A stretch of 64,000 bases of DNA from JAWKTM01 sp041399085 (GTDB lineage Bacteria > Planctomycetota > Planctomycetia > Pirellulales > Pirellulaceae): contig JAWKTM010000019.1 of the NCBI GenBank assembly GCA_041399085.1, forward strand, positions 46,286 through 110,285. Reading direction: 5' to 3'. The notes beneath the pieces are model-generated. The model did no database searches, was not told the origin of the DNA, and saw nothing but the letters and a program-made list of their open reading frames with translations. A program made the position numbers and the translations under genes. Each line of letters opens with the position of its first letter. Position 1 is the first letter of the stretch. Below are positions 34,197 through 42,971 of the stretch, in pieces.

Positions 34197-36408
34197 TCGC
34201 CCGCATATCGACTTTGTGATGCCGCCAGCCGGAGTGGCGGGCGTGGCCGCGCAGTTCACGTTGTACGGCCGGAATCTGCCGGGCGGAAAGCCGGTCGATG
34301 GTCTTACGACGATTAATGGTGTGCCGCTGGAGCAGGCGACCGTAACGGTCAACATGCCGGGTGACGAAGCCAGCTTGCAACGAGCTCCTGTCGGCGAGTT
34401 TCTGCCGATGGTGGCGATCTTCCAGGACGGTATCGAGTATCAAGTCGACGGCTCGAACACGGTTCGCATCGGTTTTGCTTCGGCGCCGGTCGTGATGGAG
34501 TCGGCCGATAATGACGACCCGGCCAAAGCCCAGCAAGTTTCGGTGCCTTGCGAAATCGCTGGCCAATTCTATCCGGCTCGCGACACCGACTGGTTCCAAT
34601 TTGACGCCAAGAAGGGCGAGGTCTACTGGATCGATGTGACTTCGCACCAACTTGGCTTGGACAGCGATCCGTATTTGATCATTCAGAAGGTGACGAAGAA
34701 CGCCGAGGGTGTCGAGCAAGTGGCGGATGTCGCTCAAGTGGACGATCCAGGCAATCGCAACGCGAAAATTGGATCCGACTATGACACGACCACGGACGAC
34801 CCGTCTTACAAATTGCAGGTGAACGAAGACGCCACGTATCGCATCGCCGTGCGAGACCAATTTGGCTCGGCACGCAGCGATCCTCGCTTGGTGTATCGCC
34901 TGGCGATTCGCCCCGAACAGCCGGGCTTGCGTTTGATCGCTTACCCGGAACAACCGCTGACGCCGAACAACAATGCCGTTTCGCAATTCTCGGCGGTGCT
35001 TCGCAAGGGCGGCACGACCGTGATCAAGACGGTCTTGGAACGTCGCGATGGCTTTGACGGTGAAGTCGAAATCGGTGTGGAAGGTTTACCCGCTGGGGTC
35101 AAATGTTCCGGAGCGGTGTTGGCCGGCGCGGTCGATACGGCTTGGCTGGTGTTGGAGGCCGAAGAGAACGCGGCTGAATGGGCGGGTTCGATTCGTGTGT
35201 TTGGCAAGGCGACGATCGACGGCAAGCAGGTCACTCGATACGCTCGCACCGGAACATGCGTCTGGGGAACGGGCAATCGCCAACAAGCCGCTCCGTACTT
35301 CCGCGTCACGCGTGACATCGAGTTGTCGGTTTGCGGCGAGCTGGATCAGGCCTTGGTCCAAGCCGGTGACGGCAACGTCATCGAAACGTCGCGAGGCGGG
35401 AAAATCGAAGTGCCGATCAAAATAGCTCGGCGCGGGGAGTTCAAAGGCGACCTGAAACTGGTTGCCAATGGCTTGCCCAACGAGATTAAGCCGGGCGACG
35501 TGACGGTGAAGGGCGATGCGGCCGACGGCAAGCTGGAATTGATCGTCAACAACGCCCAAGCAAAACCGGGCACATACACGTTTGTGCTGCGGGCGGATAC
35601 GCCGATCAAGTACGCTCGTAATCCCGACGCGATTACTCGGGCCGAGGAAGAGCAGAAGCTGCTGGCCGAGGCGGTGACTGCCGCGACCGAAGCCAGCAAG
35701 AAGGCTACGGAAGAGCGAGACGCCGCGAACAAGGCGGCTCAAGAATCCGACGCCGCGTTCAAGCAAGCCGAGCAAGCAAAGGCTGCCGCGGACAAAGCTT
35801 TGCAGGCCGCCGATGAAGCAGGCAAGGAAGCAGCGCAGAAGGCTGCGGACGAAGCGGCCAAGGCGGTCGAGGAGGCGAAGGCCAAGCTGGAAGCGGCGAA
35901 GAAGGCTCAAACCGATATGGAAGCCGCACTCAAGGCGGCTCAGGACAAGCAGAAGCGAGCCACCGATGCCAAGACCGCGGCGGATAAGAATCTAGACGCG
36001 GTGAAGAAGGCGAATGCCGCTAATAATTTGAACGTGGCGTTTATGTCAACGCCCATCAAACTGCGAGTCGTCGACACTCCGTTAGAAATCGCGATGGAGC
36101 CGGTTTCGTTGACGGTAAAACAAGGTGAAAAGACCGAGTTGCCGGTCAAGCTTGGCAAAAAATACGGCTTCGATGAGAGCACCGAAATCTCGATCGAGAC
36201 GCCAAACGGCGTCGCTGGCTTGAACATCGGCAAGCAGACGATTGCCAAAGGCCAAGACGCAACCAAGCTGGAATTGGCCGCTGCCGCCAACGCCACGCCT
36301 GGCCAGCACACGCTGACCGTGCGGGCGAAAGCGAAATTCAACAATGTGGATGTCACGACCAGTCAGCCGGTGACATTGACCGTCGAGAAAGTCGAACCCG
36401 CCAAGTAA
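34057..36408 (+). CDS. Exported pre-peptidase / Ig-like protein with alanine-rich coiled coil, C-terminal part
   Basis: This frame continues the PPC protein from LVTIRDVEGRDPVLDFTAPA. It contains several Ig-like/PPC units (for example CEIAGQFYPARDTDWFQFDA near 34550). At about 35640-36010 there is a 120-residue Ala/Glu/Lys-rich coiled coil (ATEERDAANKAAQESDAAFK and similar heptads) inserted before a final Ig-like domain ending VTLTVEKVEPAK. The codon at 34057 is TTG and is not a true start. The coiled coil closely resembles the one in the next gene. Whole gene about 990 codons; periplasmic or surface location is inferred from the signal peptide. Confidence 0.82.
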   Translation: MVTIRDVEGRDPVLDFTAPAAGEYLIGVYDFLYDGGADYVYRLSVHDRPHIDFVMPPAGVAGVAAQFTLYGRNLPGGKPVDGLTTINGVPLEQATVTVNMPGDEASLQRAPVGEFLPMVAIFQDGIEYQVDGSNTVRIGFASAPVVMESADNDDPAKAQQVSVPCEIAGQFYPARDTDWFQFDAKKGEVYWIDVTSHQLGLDSDPYLIIQKVTKNAEGVEQVADVAQVDDPGNRNAKIGSDYDTTTDDPSYKLQVNEDATYRIAVRDQFGSARSDPRLVYRLAIRPEQPGLRLIAYPEQPLTPNNNAVSQFSAVLRKGGTTVIKTVLERRDGFDGEVEIGVEGLPAGVKCSGAVLAGAVDTAWLVLEAEENAAEWAGSIRVFGKATIDGKQVTRYARTGTCVWGTGNRQQAAPYFRVTRDIELSVCGELDQALVQAGDGNVIETSRGGKIEVPIKIARRGEFKGDLKLVANGLPNEIKPGDVTVKGDAADGKLELIVNNAQAKPGTYTFVLRADTPIKYARNPDAITRAEEEQKLLAEAVTAATEASKKATEERDAANKAAQESDAAFKQAEQAKAAADKALQAADEAGKEAAQKAADEAAKAVEEAKAKLEAAKKAQTDMEAALKAAQDKQKRATDAKTAADKNLDAVKKANAANNLNVAFMSTPIKLRVVDTPLEIAMEPVSLTVKQGEKTELPVKLGKKYGFDESTEISIETPNGVAGLNIGKQTIAKGQDATKLELAAAANATPGQHTLTVRAKAKFNNVDVTTSQPVTLTVEKVEPAK

Positions 36409-36464
36409 TGCCTCCCTCCACTTTCTTTTCCGCAGATATCTCCCACGACCCAGTGAGATTGAAC

Positions 36465-39400
36465 ATGTTCGTATCACATTTCCGACTCGCGACTTTCGCT
36501 CTGGCCACGTTGGCCGGGGCCTTGGCGTTCTCGTGGCAAGCCGCCGCGGCGCCGATTGAAATTGCCGAAGTCAAGCAGGACGAGCCCGTCGACTTCGAGA
36601 AACAGATCCTGCCGATCTTTCGCCGCAACTGTTTGGCCTGTCACAATTCGACGGAAGCCGAGAGCGATCTGGTGCTCGAAACACCGGCCGCGATCATCAA
36701 AGGCGGCAGCATTGGCGCCGGCGTCGTACCGGAGAAGAGCGGCGAAAGCTTGCTGCTGAAAGTGGCGGCCCACATCGAAGAGCCGATCATGCCGCCGGAT
36801 GGCAACGACGTTGGTGCGAAGAACCTGACGCCGCAAGAACTGGGGTTGATCAAATTGTGGATCGATCAGGGGGCGAAGGGCGAAGTGCTGGGGGCCGGCG
36901 GGCCAGTCACTTGGCAACCGCTGCCCGTGGGTGTGAACCCGATTTACGCTTTGTCCGTTTCGCCCGATGGCCAATTTGTGGCGGCCAGTCGAGCCAACCA
37001 GATTTTCATGTACCACTTGCCCAGCAAACGCGAACTAGGGCGGCTGACTGACACGAAGCTGTTGGAGTCCGGCGTCTACAGCAAGCCTGGCGTGGCTCAC
37101 CTCGACCTTGTGCAATCATTGGCATTCAACCCGGCCGGCGATCTGCTCGTGTCGGGCGGATATCGCAACGTTAAGTTCTGGCGTCGTCCGCAAAACGTGC
37201 ATTTGAAAGACATCGCGGGCTTGGATTCGCCGGCTCGCAGCATCGCGGTTTCGGCCGATCAGAAGTGGCTGGCGTTCGGTTTGGAGAACGGCCAAATCAA
37301 ATTGGTCGACGCGGCTAGTGGCAATGTGGCTCACACGTTGCAAGGACACGGCGGCCCGGTTTCTGGCGTTGCCTTTTCGGCCGACGCGAGCAAGCTGCTC
37401 TCGGGTTCGCAAGACAAGACGCATCGGTTGTGGAACACGGCCGATGGGCAAGCGATTGCGAGCGTCGAAGGTCCGGCTCCGGTGAATGCCGTCGCCTTTA
37501 TCTCCGAAGGTAAGGAAGTTGCCACGGCCGACGCCGATAACAAGATTCGCGTTTGGGCTTTGCCAGGTTCCGCCGAGAAGCCGGCGGAAGGCGAGGAGCC
37601 AGCGGCCCCGCAGCCAATTCGCGAGCTGAACGGTCACGGCGGCCCGGTCCATTCGCTGGCCGTGCTGGATGCCGCGGGCACACAACTTGTGTCGGGCAGC
37701 CAGGACGCCACGGTGCGCGTGTGGACGGTGGCTAACGGACAAGCGATTCGCACGATGAATCACGGTGGTCCGGTTGTCAGCGTTGCCGCGACCGCCGATG
37801 GTCAACGTGTGGCTTCGGCCAGCGACAACGGCTCGGCCAAACTGTGGAACGCCACGAATGGCCAGCAGATCGCGGAGCTGAAGGGCGAATTCCGTCGGCA
37901 GCTTAGTGCCGAAGAACAAGATCGCGCGGTGCGGTTGGCCAAACGGTTAGTTGACTTGAACAAAGCCGATTTGGAAGCCGCCAAGAAGCGGAAAGAAGAC
38001 GAAGAGAAAAACGCCAAGGCGGCCGAAGAAGCGTTGAAAAAGGCCGAGGAGGAGTTCAAGCAGAAGGACGAGGCTTCTAAAAAGCCGATTGCGGATAAGG
38101 AAGCCGCCGACAAGGAACTCGAAGCAGCCAAGGAGACGGCAACGAAAGCCGAGGAAGCAAAGAACGCTTCGGCGGAAGCGGCAACCAAAGCGGCTGAGGC
38201 GTTGAAGGCGGCTCAAGATGATCAAGCGGCCAAAGTCAAAGCAGCTCAGGACGCGACGAACGCCGCGAACGATGCCGCCCAGAAATTGAAAGCGGCTCAG
38301 GACGCTTTGAACAATGACAAGGAAAACAAGGAATTGGCCGACGCCGTAACCGCCGCTCAAAAGGTCGCGGACGACGCGGAGGCGGCAAAGAAGGCGGCTG
38401 AGGAAGCCAAGGCGGCGGCGGACAAAGCCGTAACCGAAGCGACTCAGAAAAAGACGGATGCCGATAAGGCCGCCAACGAGGCTAACCAAGCTTTGACCAA
38501 GGCCCAGAATGACCAAAAGGCCGCGGAGAACAAGGTCAAGCAGGCCGAAGCGCCGGCGCAAAAGGCGATCGACGAACGCCAAGCGGCCGAACGCAACCTG
38601 CAAGCTTCGAAGCGAAGTATTGAACGATCCGCCGAAGCGGTGAAAAAGGCGACGGACGAGATTCCCAACGTCGAAGCGACGGTCACCAAAGCCGAGGAAG
38701 CTCACAAGGCAGCCGAAGGCGTGGCGGCGGAAGCGAAAACGGCCGTCACGGAATCGGTCAAGCCTTATCGCTCGATCGCCTTTTCGCCCAACGGTCGATT
38801 GCTGGCCACCGGCGGCGAAGGTCAAACCGTGCAGATTTGGGACGGCGAGACCGGCGCGGCCGTCGATTCGCTGACCGGCCACGGAGCGGCGATCACTTGC
38901 GTGGCTTTCACAGCCGACACGCATGTCGTTTCCGCGGCGGCGAACAACCAAGCGACGATCTGGAACGTGCTTCCCGATTGGACTTTGGAGCGGCAGATCG
39001 GCAGCACGGAATCGTCGGATGAGTTCGTCGACCGAGTTACCGCGCTGGCGATCAGCGCCGATGGCGAGCTGTTGGCTACGGGCAGCGGCGAGCCTTCGCG
39101 TAGCGGCCAACTGAAGATCTGGAAGATCAGCGACGGTTCCCTGGTTCGCGAAATCAAGGAACCGCATAGCGATACGATCTTCGCGCTGGAGTTTTCTCGC
39201 GATGGTCAATACATCGCCAGTTGCGGCGCGGATCGGTTCGTAAAAACATTCGAGGTTAGCTCGGGTAACTTTGTGCGGGCCTTCGAAGGTCACACGCACC
39301 ATGTGCTGGGCGTCAGCTTCTCGGCCGACGGTCGTACCTTGGCGAGCAGCGGCGCGGACAAAGTGATCAAGGTGTGGGATTTCCGCACCGGCGATCAGAA

Positions 39401-39704
39401 GCGCACGATTCAAGGGTTCGGCAAGGAAGTGACGGCCGTGCATTTCATTGCCGACACGGACAACATCGTGGCCTCGTGCGGCGATAAGAATGTGTACGTG
39501 AAACGGGCCGACAACGGCGGCAACGTTCGCAACTATGGCGGCGCGGCGGACTTCGTGTATGGCGCGGCGGCGACCGACGATGGCAAATACATCATCGGCG
39601 GCGGACAAGACAGCGTGCTCCGAATCTGGCAAGAAAACGGCCAGACTTTTATCAACTTTGACCCACCGCAAAATGATCAAGTGGCGGCGTCTGGCGCGGA
39701 GTAG
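36465..39704 (+). CDS. Exported WD40 protein with cytochrome-c-type site and coiled coil
   Basis: A signal peptide (MFVSHFRLATFALATLAGAL, cleavage near AAA, 28-30) leads to a planctomycete cytochrome-like domain (PSCyt1-type) with C-x-x-C-H at residues 56-60 (NCLACH) and a distal MPPDG motif. WD40 blades follow from about 150 to 490. Then comes an Ala/Glu/Lys-rich coiled coil of about 265 residues (about 498-762, EEALKKAEEEFKQKDEASKK). A second set of blades follows to the C-terminus (HTHHVLGVSFSADGRTLASS). The 1,079-residue frame is intact. The start at 36465 is chosen for the signal peptide; an earlier ATG at 36408 overlaps the previous stop. It is the third of three exported genes in a row and probably works with them at the cell surface or in the periplasm. 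Confidence 0.92.
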   Translation: MFVSHFRLATFALATLAGALAFSWQAAAAPIEIAEVKQDEPVDFEKQILPIFRRNCLACHNSTEAESDLVLETPAAIIKGGSIGAGVVPEKSGESLLLKVAAHIEEPIMPPDGNDVGAKNLTPQELGLIKLWIDQGAKGEVLGAGGPVTWQPLPVGVNPIYALSVSPDGQFVAASRANQIFMYHLPSKRELGRLTDTKLLESGVYSKPGVAHLDLVQSLAFNPAGDLLVSGGYRNVKFWRRPQNVHLKDIAGLDSPARSIAVSADQKWLAFGLENGQIKLVDAASGNVAHTLQGHGGPVSGVAFSADASKLLSGSQDKTHRLWNTADGQAIASVEGPAPVNAVAFISEGKEVATADADNKIRVWALPGSAEKPAEGEEPAAPQPIRELNGHGGPVHSLAVLDAAGTQLVSGSQDATVRVWTVANGQAIRTMNHGGPVVSVAATADGQRVASASDNGSAKLWNATNGQQIAELKGEFRRQLSAEEQDRAVRLAKRLVDLNKADLEAAKKRKEDEEKNAKAAEEALKKAEEEFKQKDEASKKPIADKEAADKELEAAKETATKAEEAKNASAEAATKAAEALKAAQDDQAAKVKAAQDATNAANDAAQKLKAAQDALNNDKENKELADAVTAAQKVADDAEAAKKAAEEAKAAADKAVTEATQKKTDADKAANEANQALTKAQNDQKAAENKVKQAEAPAQKAIDERQAAERNLQASKRSIERSAEAVKKATDEIPNVEATVTKAEEAHKAAEGVAAEAKTAVTESVKPYRSIAFSPNGRLLATGGEGQTVQIWDGETGAAVDSLTGHGAAITCVAFTADTHVVSAAANNQATIWNVLPDWTLERQIGSTESSDEFVDRVTALAISADGELLATGSGEPSRSGQLKIWKISDGSLVREIKEPHSDTIFALEFSRDGQYIASCGADRFVKTFEVSSGNFVRAFEGHTHHVLGVSFSADGRTLASSGADKVIKVWDFRTGDQKRTIQGFGKEVTAVHFIADTDNIVASCGDKNVYVKRADNGGNVRNYGGAADFVYGAAATDDGKYIIGGGQDSVLRIWQENGQTFINFDPPQNDQVAASGAE

Positions 39705-39828
39705 CGTTCGGACGTTTGATCGACTTGCGTCGAACAGCGTGAAGCCAAAGTCTCGAAACTGCAACGCCGCCGAGGTAATCTCGGCGGCGTTTCGCATTGG
39801 TACGCGGCGAAACCTAGTCGCGAGCCAT

Positions 39829-39932
39829 AGTCGCCTTTCGCTCCGCGAAAGGAAAGAAAAGAGCGTTTGCGGAGCAAAAGCCAACGTTTCTTCCGCCGAG
39901 CGATCGCTCCTTTCGCGGAGCGAAAGGCGACT
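39829..39932. repeat. 25-bp perfect inverted repeat between converging genes
   Basis: Arms 39829-39853 and 39908-39932 are perfect complements separated by 54 bases. Each arm contains cctttcgc...gcgaaagg and can also fold on itself. It sits between the ends of two converging genes (39704 and 39937), overlapping neither, so a bidirectional terminator or a REP-like paired element is likely. Confidence 0.85.
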
Positions 39933-39936
39933 TTGG

Positions 39937-41808
39937 TTATCGCACGCGGTAGATGCGAATCTCGGATCGTTCGGCGCTGGGGCGAGTTGGGGCGCCGTGG
40001 TTTAGTCGAACGAGCAGGCTCGGTTCGTAGCGGTATATTGCCACCGATTCCAGTCGCGGCAAGCTGGAAGCCAACTCGTCGACGAATTGCGAATCGCGCA
40101 TAGCGTGTGGACCGGTGATGAGATACAGCGGCAGCGGATCGCCAACTTTGTCACCATCGGGGACATGAGCCACGGGTGTGACGTAGGAAAAGCCCGCAGC
40201 CCGCAGATGGAACAACAACGCGGGTTCCCCGTAGACCAGCAGAATCGATTCGTTCGGCGGCGCGGCGGACGGATTCGCGTCCGAATCGGCTCTCGGCAAT
40301 TCTTCCGCGATCCGTTGAGCGACACGACGCAGTCCGGAACGATCTTGCCAAGCGGCCACTCCGCCGAGCCGCTCTCGTTGGCTCCACACAAAAAAGATTA
40401 GCACGGCGGTCGCTGCCAGCGTAACGCGCGCGTGTACGTATTCCAACTCATCCCGCGTCGCGTCGGCCTCGTGGATTCGTCGTTCGACCAGCGTCGGATC
40501 CGCGAGGCAACCAGCGCGAACGTGCCGGCGGCGCTGCATCCACACGGCCCATTGCCAGGGCAACGTGAGCCGTGGATACGGATGGTACAGCGGCGTCGCG
40601 AACGTGAGTCCCGCGATCATGGCGGCGACGAAGCAAGCGGCCAAGCTGCTCGGACCCACGGACGGGTCATCGCTGGTTCGTAGCCGCGCAAGCTGAGTTG
40701 GACGAGCGGCGACCAACATCCCGACGACTGCCCAAACCAGGCAGGCCACGGCCACGTTGGCGATCGTCGCGGCGGCGATCGTTAGTTCCGCCAAGGCGAC
40801 GATGATTAGCAACGTCGCCGGTCGCGGGCGCGAGTCGTCGCGAACATCCGCCGTTCGTGGCCACGTCCGCCACGCCCACCCGGTCGCCACGAGCAGTCCG
40901 GTCGCGAGGCCGACGACGCTGAGTCCGCCGTCGAGTTGTTGCATGTTCGCAAGTTGCCAAATCGTGTTTCGCCACCAATGGGCGAAACCGGTTACGTAGG
41001 TGCGATGGTGAGCGGTGATGGCCGCGTAGCCGCCGCCTTCCGGCAGGCTGACGATATAGACCGCGAACATCACGCCAGCGATCGCCGCCGCCACGCACCA
41101 CGCGGTGATCTGCGAACGAATCGAACGGCGTGAAGCGGGAAAGACGACCCACCACAGCGGCAACGCGGCGGCCGCGACGGCCAGCGGCAGCCAGCCGTTG
41201 TACTTGGTCAGCCAGCTCAATCCCGTCACGATCCCGGCCATGACGGCGAAGCGGTAGTCGCCGCCCGCGATCGCTTGCCACAACAACCACAGCGCGAGAA
41301 TGCACCAGGTCAGCAGCATTACGTCGGTGAGCGCCGTTCGCGAATACAGCGCGTGCATGTCGCTGAGCGCGATGATCGCGAGCGCCACGAACCCAGCGGC
41401 CGGGCCGAACCAGTCGCGGGCCACGTACCACGAAAGCGCGATCGACGCACAACCGGCGAACAAGCTGGTCGCCATCACAGCAACGGGGCCGGTCCCCGCG
41501 AGCATCATCGTCCACTCGATGCAAGCTGGCAGCAGCGGCGGTGCATAGAACTGGCGCAGCGGATAGTGATAGCCCTGCTCCAGGCCGAACCACAAGTTCG
41601 ATGCGTAGACGCCTTCGTCGAAATGCTCGACCGCCATCCGGTCGGGATACATTAGACGCAGACCAATTCCCATCAGCAGACAGATGCCCACGATCACCCA
41701 TTCGGCTCCGCTGATACGCCTAACGGCAGGTTCAACCTGGGCGGCCGCGGTTGGGTCGGCAGTGATGTTTTCCCTGCGTTCGGTGGACTTACGACGGTGT
41801 TTGTTCAA
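39937..41808 (-). CDS. GT-C type membrane glycosyltransferase (PMT/ArnT-like)
   Basis: This is a 623-residue polytopic protein with about ten hydrophobic helices. The first loop has HFDEGVYASNLWF, matching the conserved acidic D-E of the ArnT/PMT family (GT-C fold), in which lipid-phosphate sugars are transferred to a protein or lipid on the outer face of the membrane. A further conserved-looking stretch is SDMHALYSRTALTDVMLL. The C-terminal 150 residues form a soluble domain. Substrate unknown. The gene overlaps the 5' region of nothing real; its start (41808) is divergent from the hydrolase gene at 41962. Confidence 0.85.
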   Translation of the reverse strand: MNKHRRKSTERRENITADPTAAAQVEPAVRRISGAEWVIVGICLLMGIGLRLMYPDRMAVEHFDEGVYASNLWFGLEQGYHYPLRQFYAPPLLPACIEWTMMLAGTGPVAVMATSLFAGCASIALSWYVARDWFGPAAGFVALAIIALSDMHALYSRTALTDVMLLTWCILALWLLWQAIAGGDYRFAVMAGIVTGLSWLTKYNGWLPLAVAAAALPLWWVVFPASRRSIRSQITAWCVAAAIAGVMFAVYIVSLPEGGGYAAITAHHRTYVTGFAHWWRNTIWQLANMQQLDGGLSVVGLATGLLVATGWAWRTWPRTADVRDDSRPRPATLLIIVALAELTIAAATIANVAVACLVWAVVGMLVAARPTQLARLRTSDDPSVGPSSLAACFVAAMIAGLTFATPLYHPYPRLTLPWQWAVWMQRRRHVRAGCLADPTLVERRIHEADATRDELEYVHARVTLAATAVLIFFVWSQRERLGGVAAWQDRSGLRRVAQRIAEELPRADSDANPSAAPPNESILLVYGEPALLFHLRAAGFSYVTPVAHVPDGDKVGDPLPLYLITGPHAMRDSQFVDELASSLPRLESVAIYRYEPSLLVRLNHGAPTRPSAERSEIRIYRVR

Positions 41809-41961
41809 CGTGCTGCTCGATCGGTTCGTGGAGTCGGCTGCGTTCGCTTTTCATCGACAGGAGGCAATGATAGCCTATGTCGTCCAATACCGATTTTCGG
41901 CGATCGCCGAACAAGAAACCCTGGCCGCATATCTAATTGTTTCTCATCAACGGGACGCCCG

Positions 41962-42822
41962 ATGTCCGCGACCTACAAGATTGCCGTGGCTCAAATTAAT
42001 ATCCGCTTCGCTGAACCGGCGGCGAACTTAGCTCGGATGTTGCAAACACTCGAAGAAACTGGTGCGGCGGGAGCGAGGTTGACCGTCTTTCCCGAATGCT
42101 CTTTGACGGGCTACTGCTTTGAGTCGCTGGAGGAAGCGATGCCGGTGGCTCAGACCGCGCCCGGCCCGGCGACCGACGAACTGGCCCGCGCTTGCGAGCG
42201 ACTTGGCACGTTTTGCATTTTCGGGATGCTTGAGCGGTGCGGCGATCGGTTGTTCAATTCGTGCGTGTTGGTCGGTCCCGGTGGCGTGCTCGGCGTTTAT
42301 CGCAAGATACACCTGCCGTATCTTGGCATCGACCGTTTCACGACACCGGGCGATCGGCCGTTCGCGGTCCAAGCGGCTGGCGAAGCTTGCGTCGGCATGC
42401 ATATCTGCTACGACGGCGCGTTTCCCGAAGCGGCCCGTGTGATGGCCCTCGACGGCGCCGACATCATCGTGCTGCCGACCAATTGGCCGCCGGGCGCGGA
42501 ATGCATGGCGGACTTCGTGGTGCAAAGCCGCGCGTTGGAGAACGCGGTGTTCTTCGTGGCTTGTAATCGAGTCGGCGAGGAACGCGGGTTCCGCTTCATT
42601 GGCCAGAGCAAAATCTGCGGCACGAACGGCGCGGTGTTGGCCGCGGCGAATCACGATCGCGAGGAGATTCTGTGGGCCGATTTGGACTTGGAGCAAGCGC
42701 GACGTAAACACATCGTGCGCGTGCCGCTGAAGCACGAAATCAATCGCTTTGCCGATCGGCGACCGGAAATGTATGCCCGACTGCTCGACGCCGTGACCGA
42801 GCGCCGCCCCGAACTGCCGTAA
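41962..42822 (+). CDS. Carbon-nitrogen hydrolase (nitrilase superfamily)
   Basis: This is a 286-residue soluble enzyme with the complete catalytic triad Glu45 (TVFPECSLTGY), Lys115 (YRKIHLPYLG) and Cys149 (HICYDGAFPE). The superfamily hydrolyses nonpeptide C-N bonds such as amides, nitriles and carbamoyl compounds. The context gives no substrate: the neighbours are a glycosyltransferase and a giant WD40 lipoprotein. The start at 41962 aligns with the family start (MSATYKIAVAQI); the upstream extension to 41797 overlaps the divergent gene. No strong ribosome site is visible. Confidence 0.92.
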   Translation: MSATYKIAVAQINIRFAEPAANLARMLQTLEETGAAGARLTVFPECSLTGYCFESLEEAMPVAQTAPGPATDELARACERLGTFCIFGMLERCGDRLFNSCVLVGPGGVLGVYRKIHLPYLGIDRFTTPGDRPFAVQAAGEACVGMHICYDGAFPEAARVMALDGADIIVLPTNWPPGAECMADFVVQSRALENAVFFVACNRVGEERGFRFIGQSKICGTNGAVLAAANHDREEILWADLDLEQARRKHIVRVPLKHEINRFADRRPEMYARLLDAVTERRPELP

Positions 42823-42971
42823 GGCTGCCTTTCGTGTGACGAATGGTCCAGGGCGAGGAAAGCAACGGCGTCACACTGGTTCTTCACTGCCGCTTAACGG
42901 CCACTTAACGAGCCAGCGCGAGAATCTTTCGATTGACAAACGATCGAAGACTCGGACTGGCGAGGAATCTC

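Noticed and set aside
37947..39884. 645-codon open frame antisense to the WD40-cytochrome gene
   Set aside because: It mirrors the alanine/lysine-rich coiled coil and has Phe/Arg/Leu-biased composition typical of such shadows.
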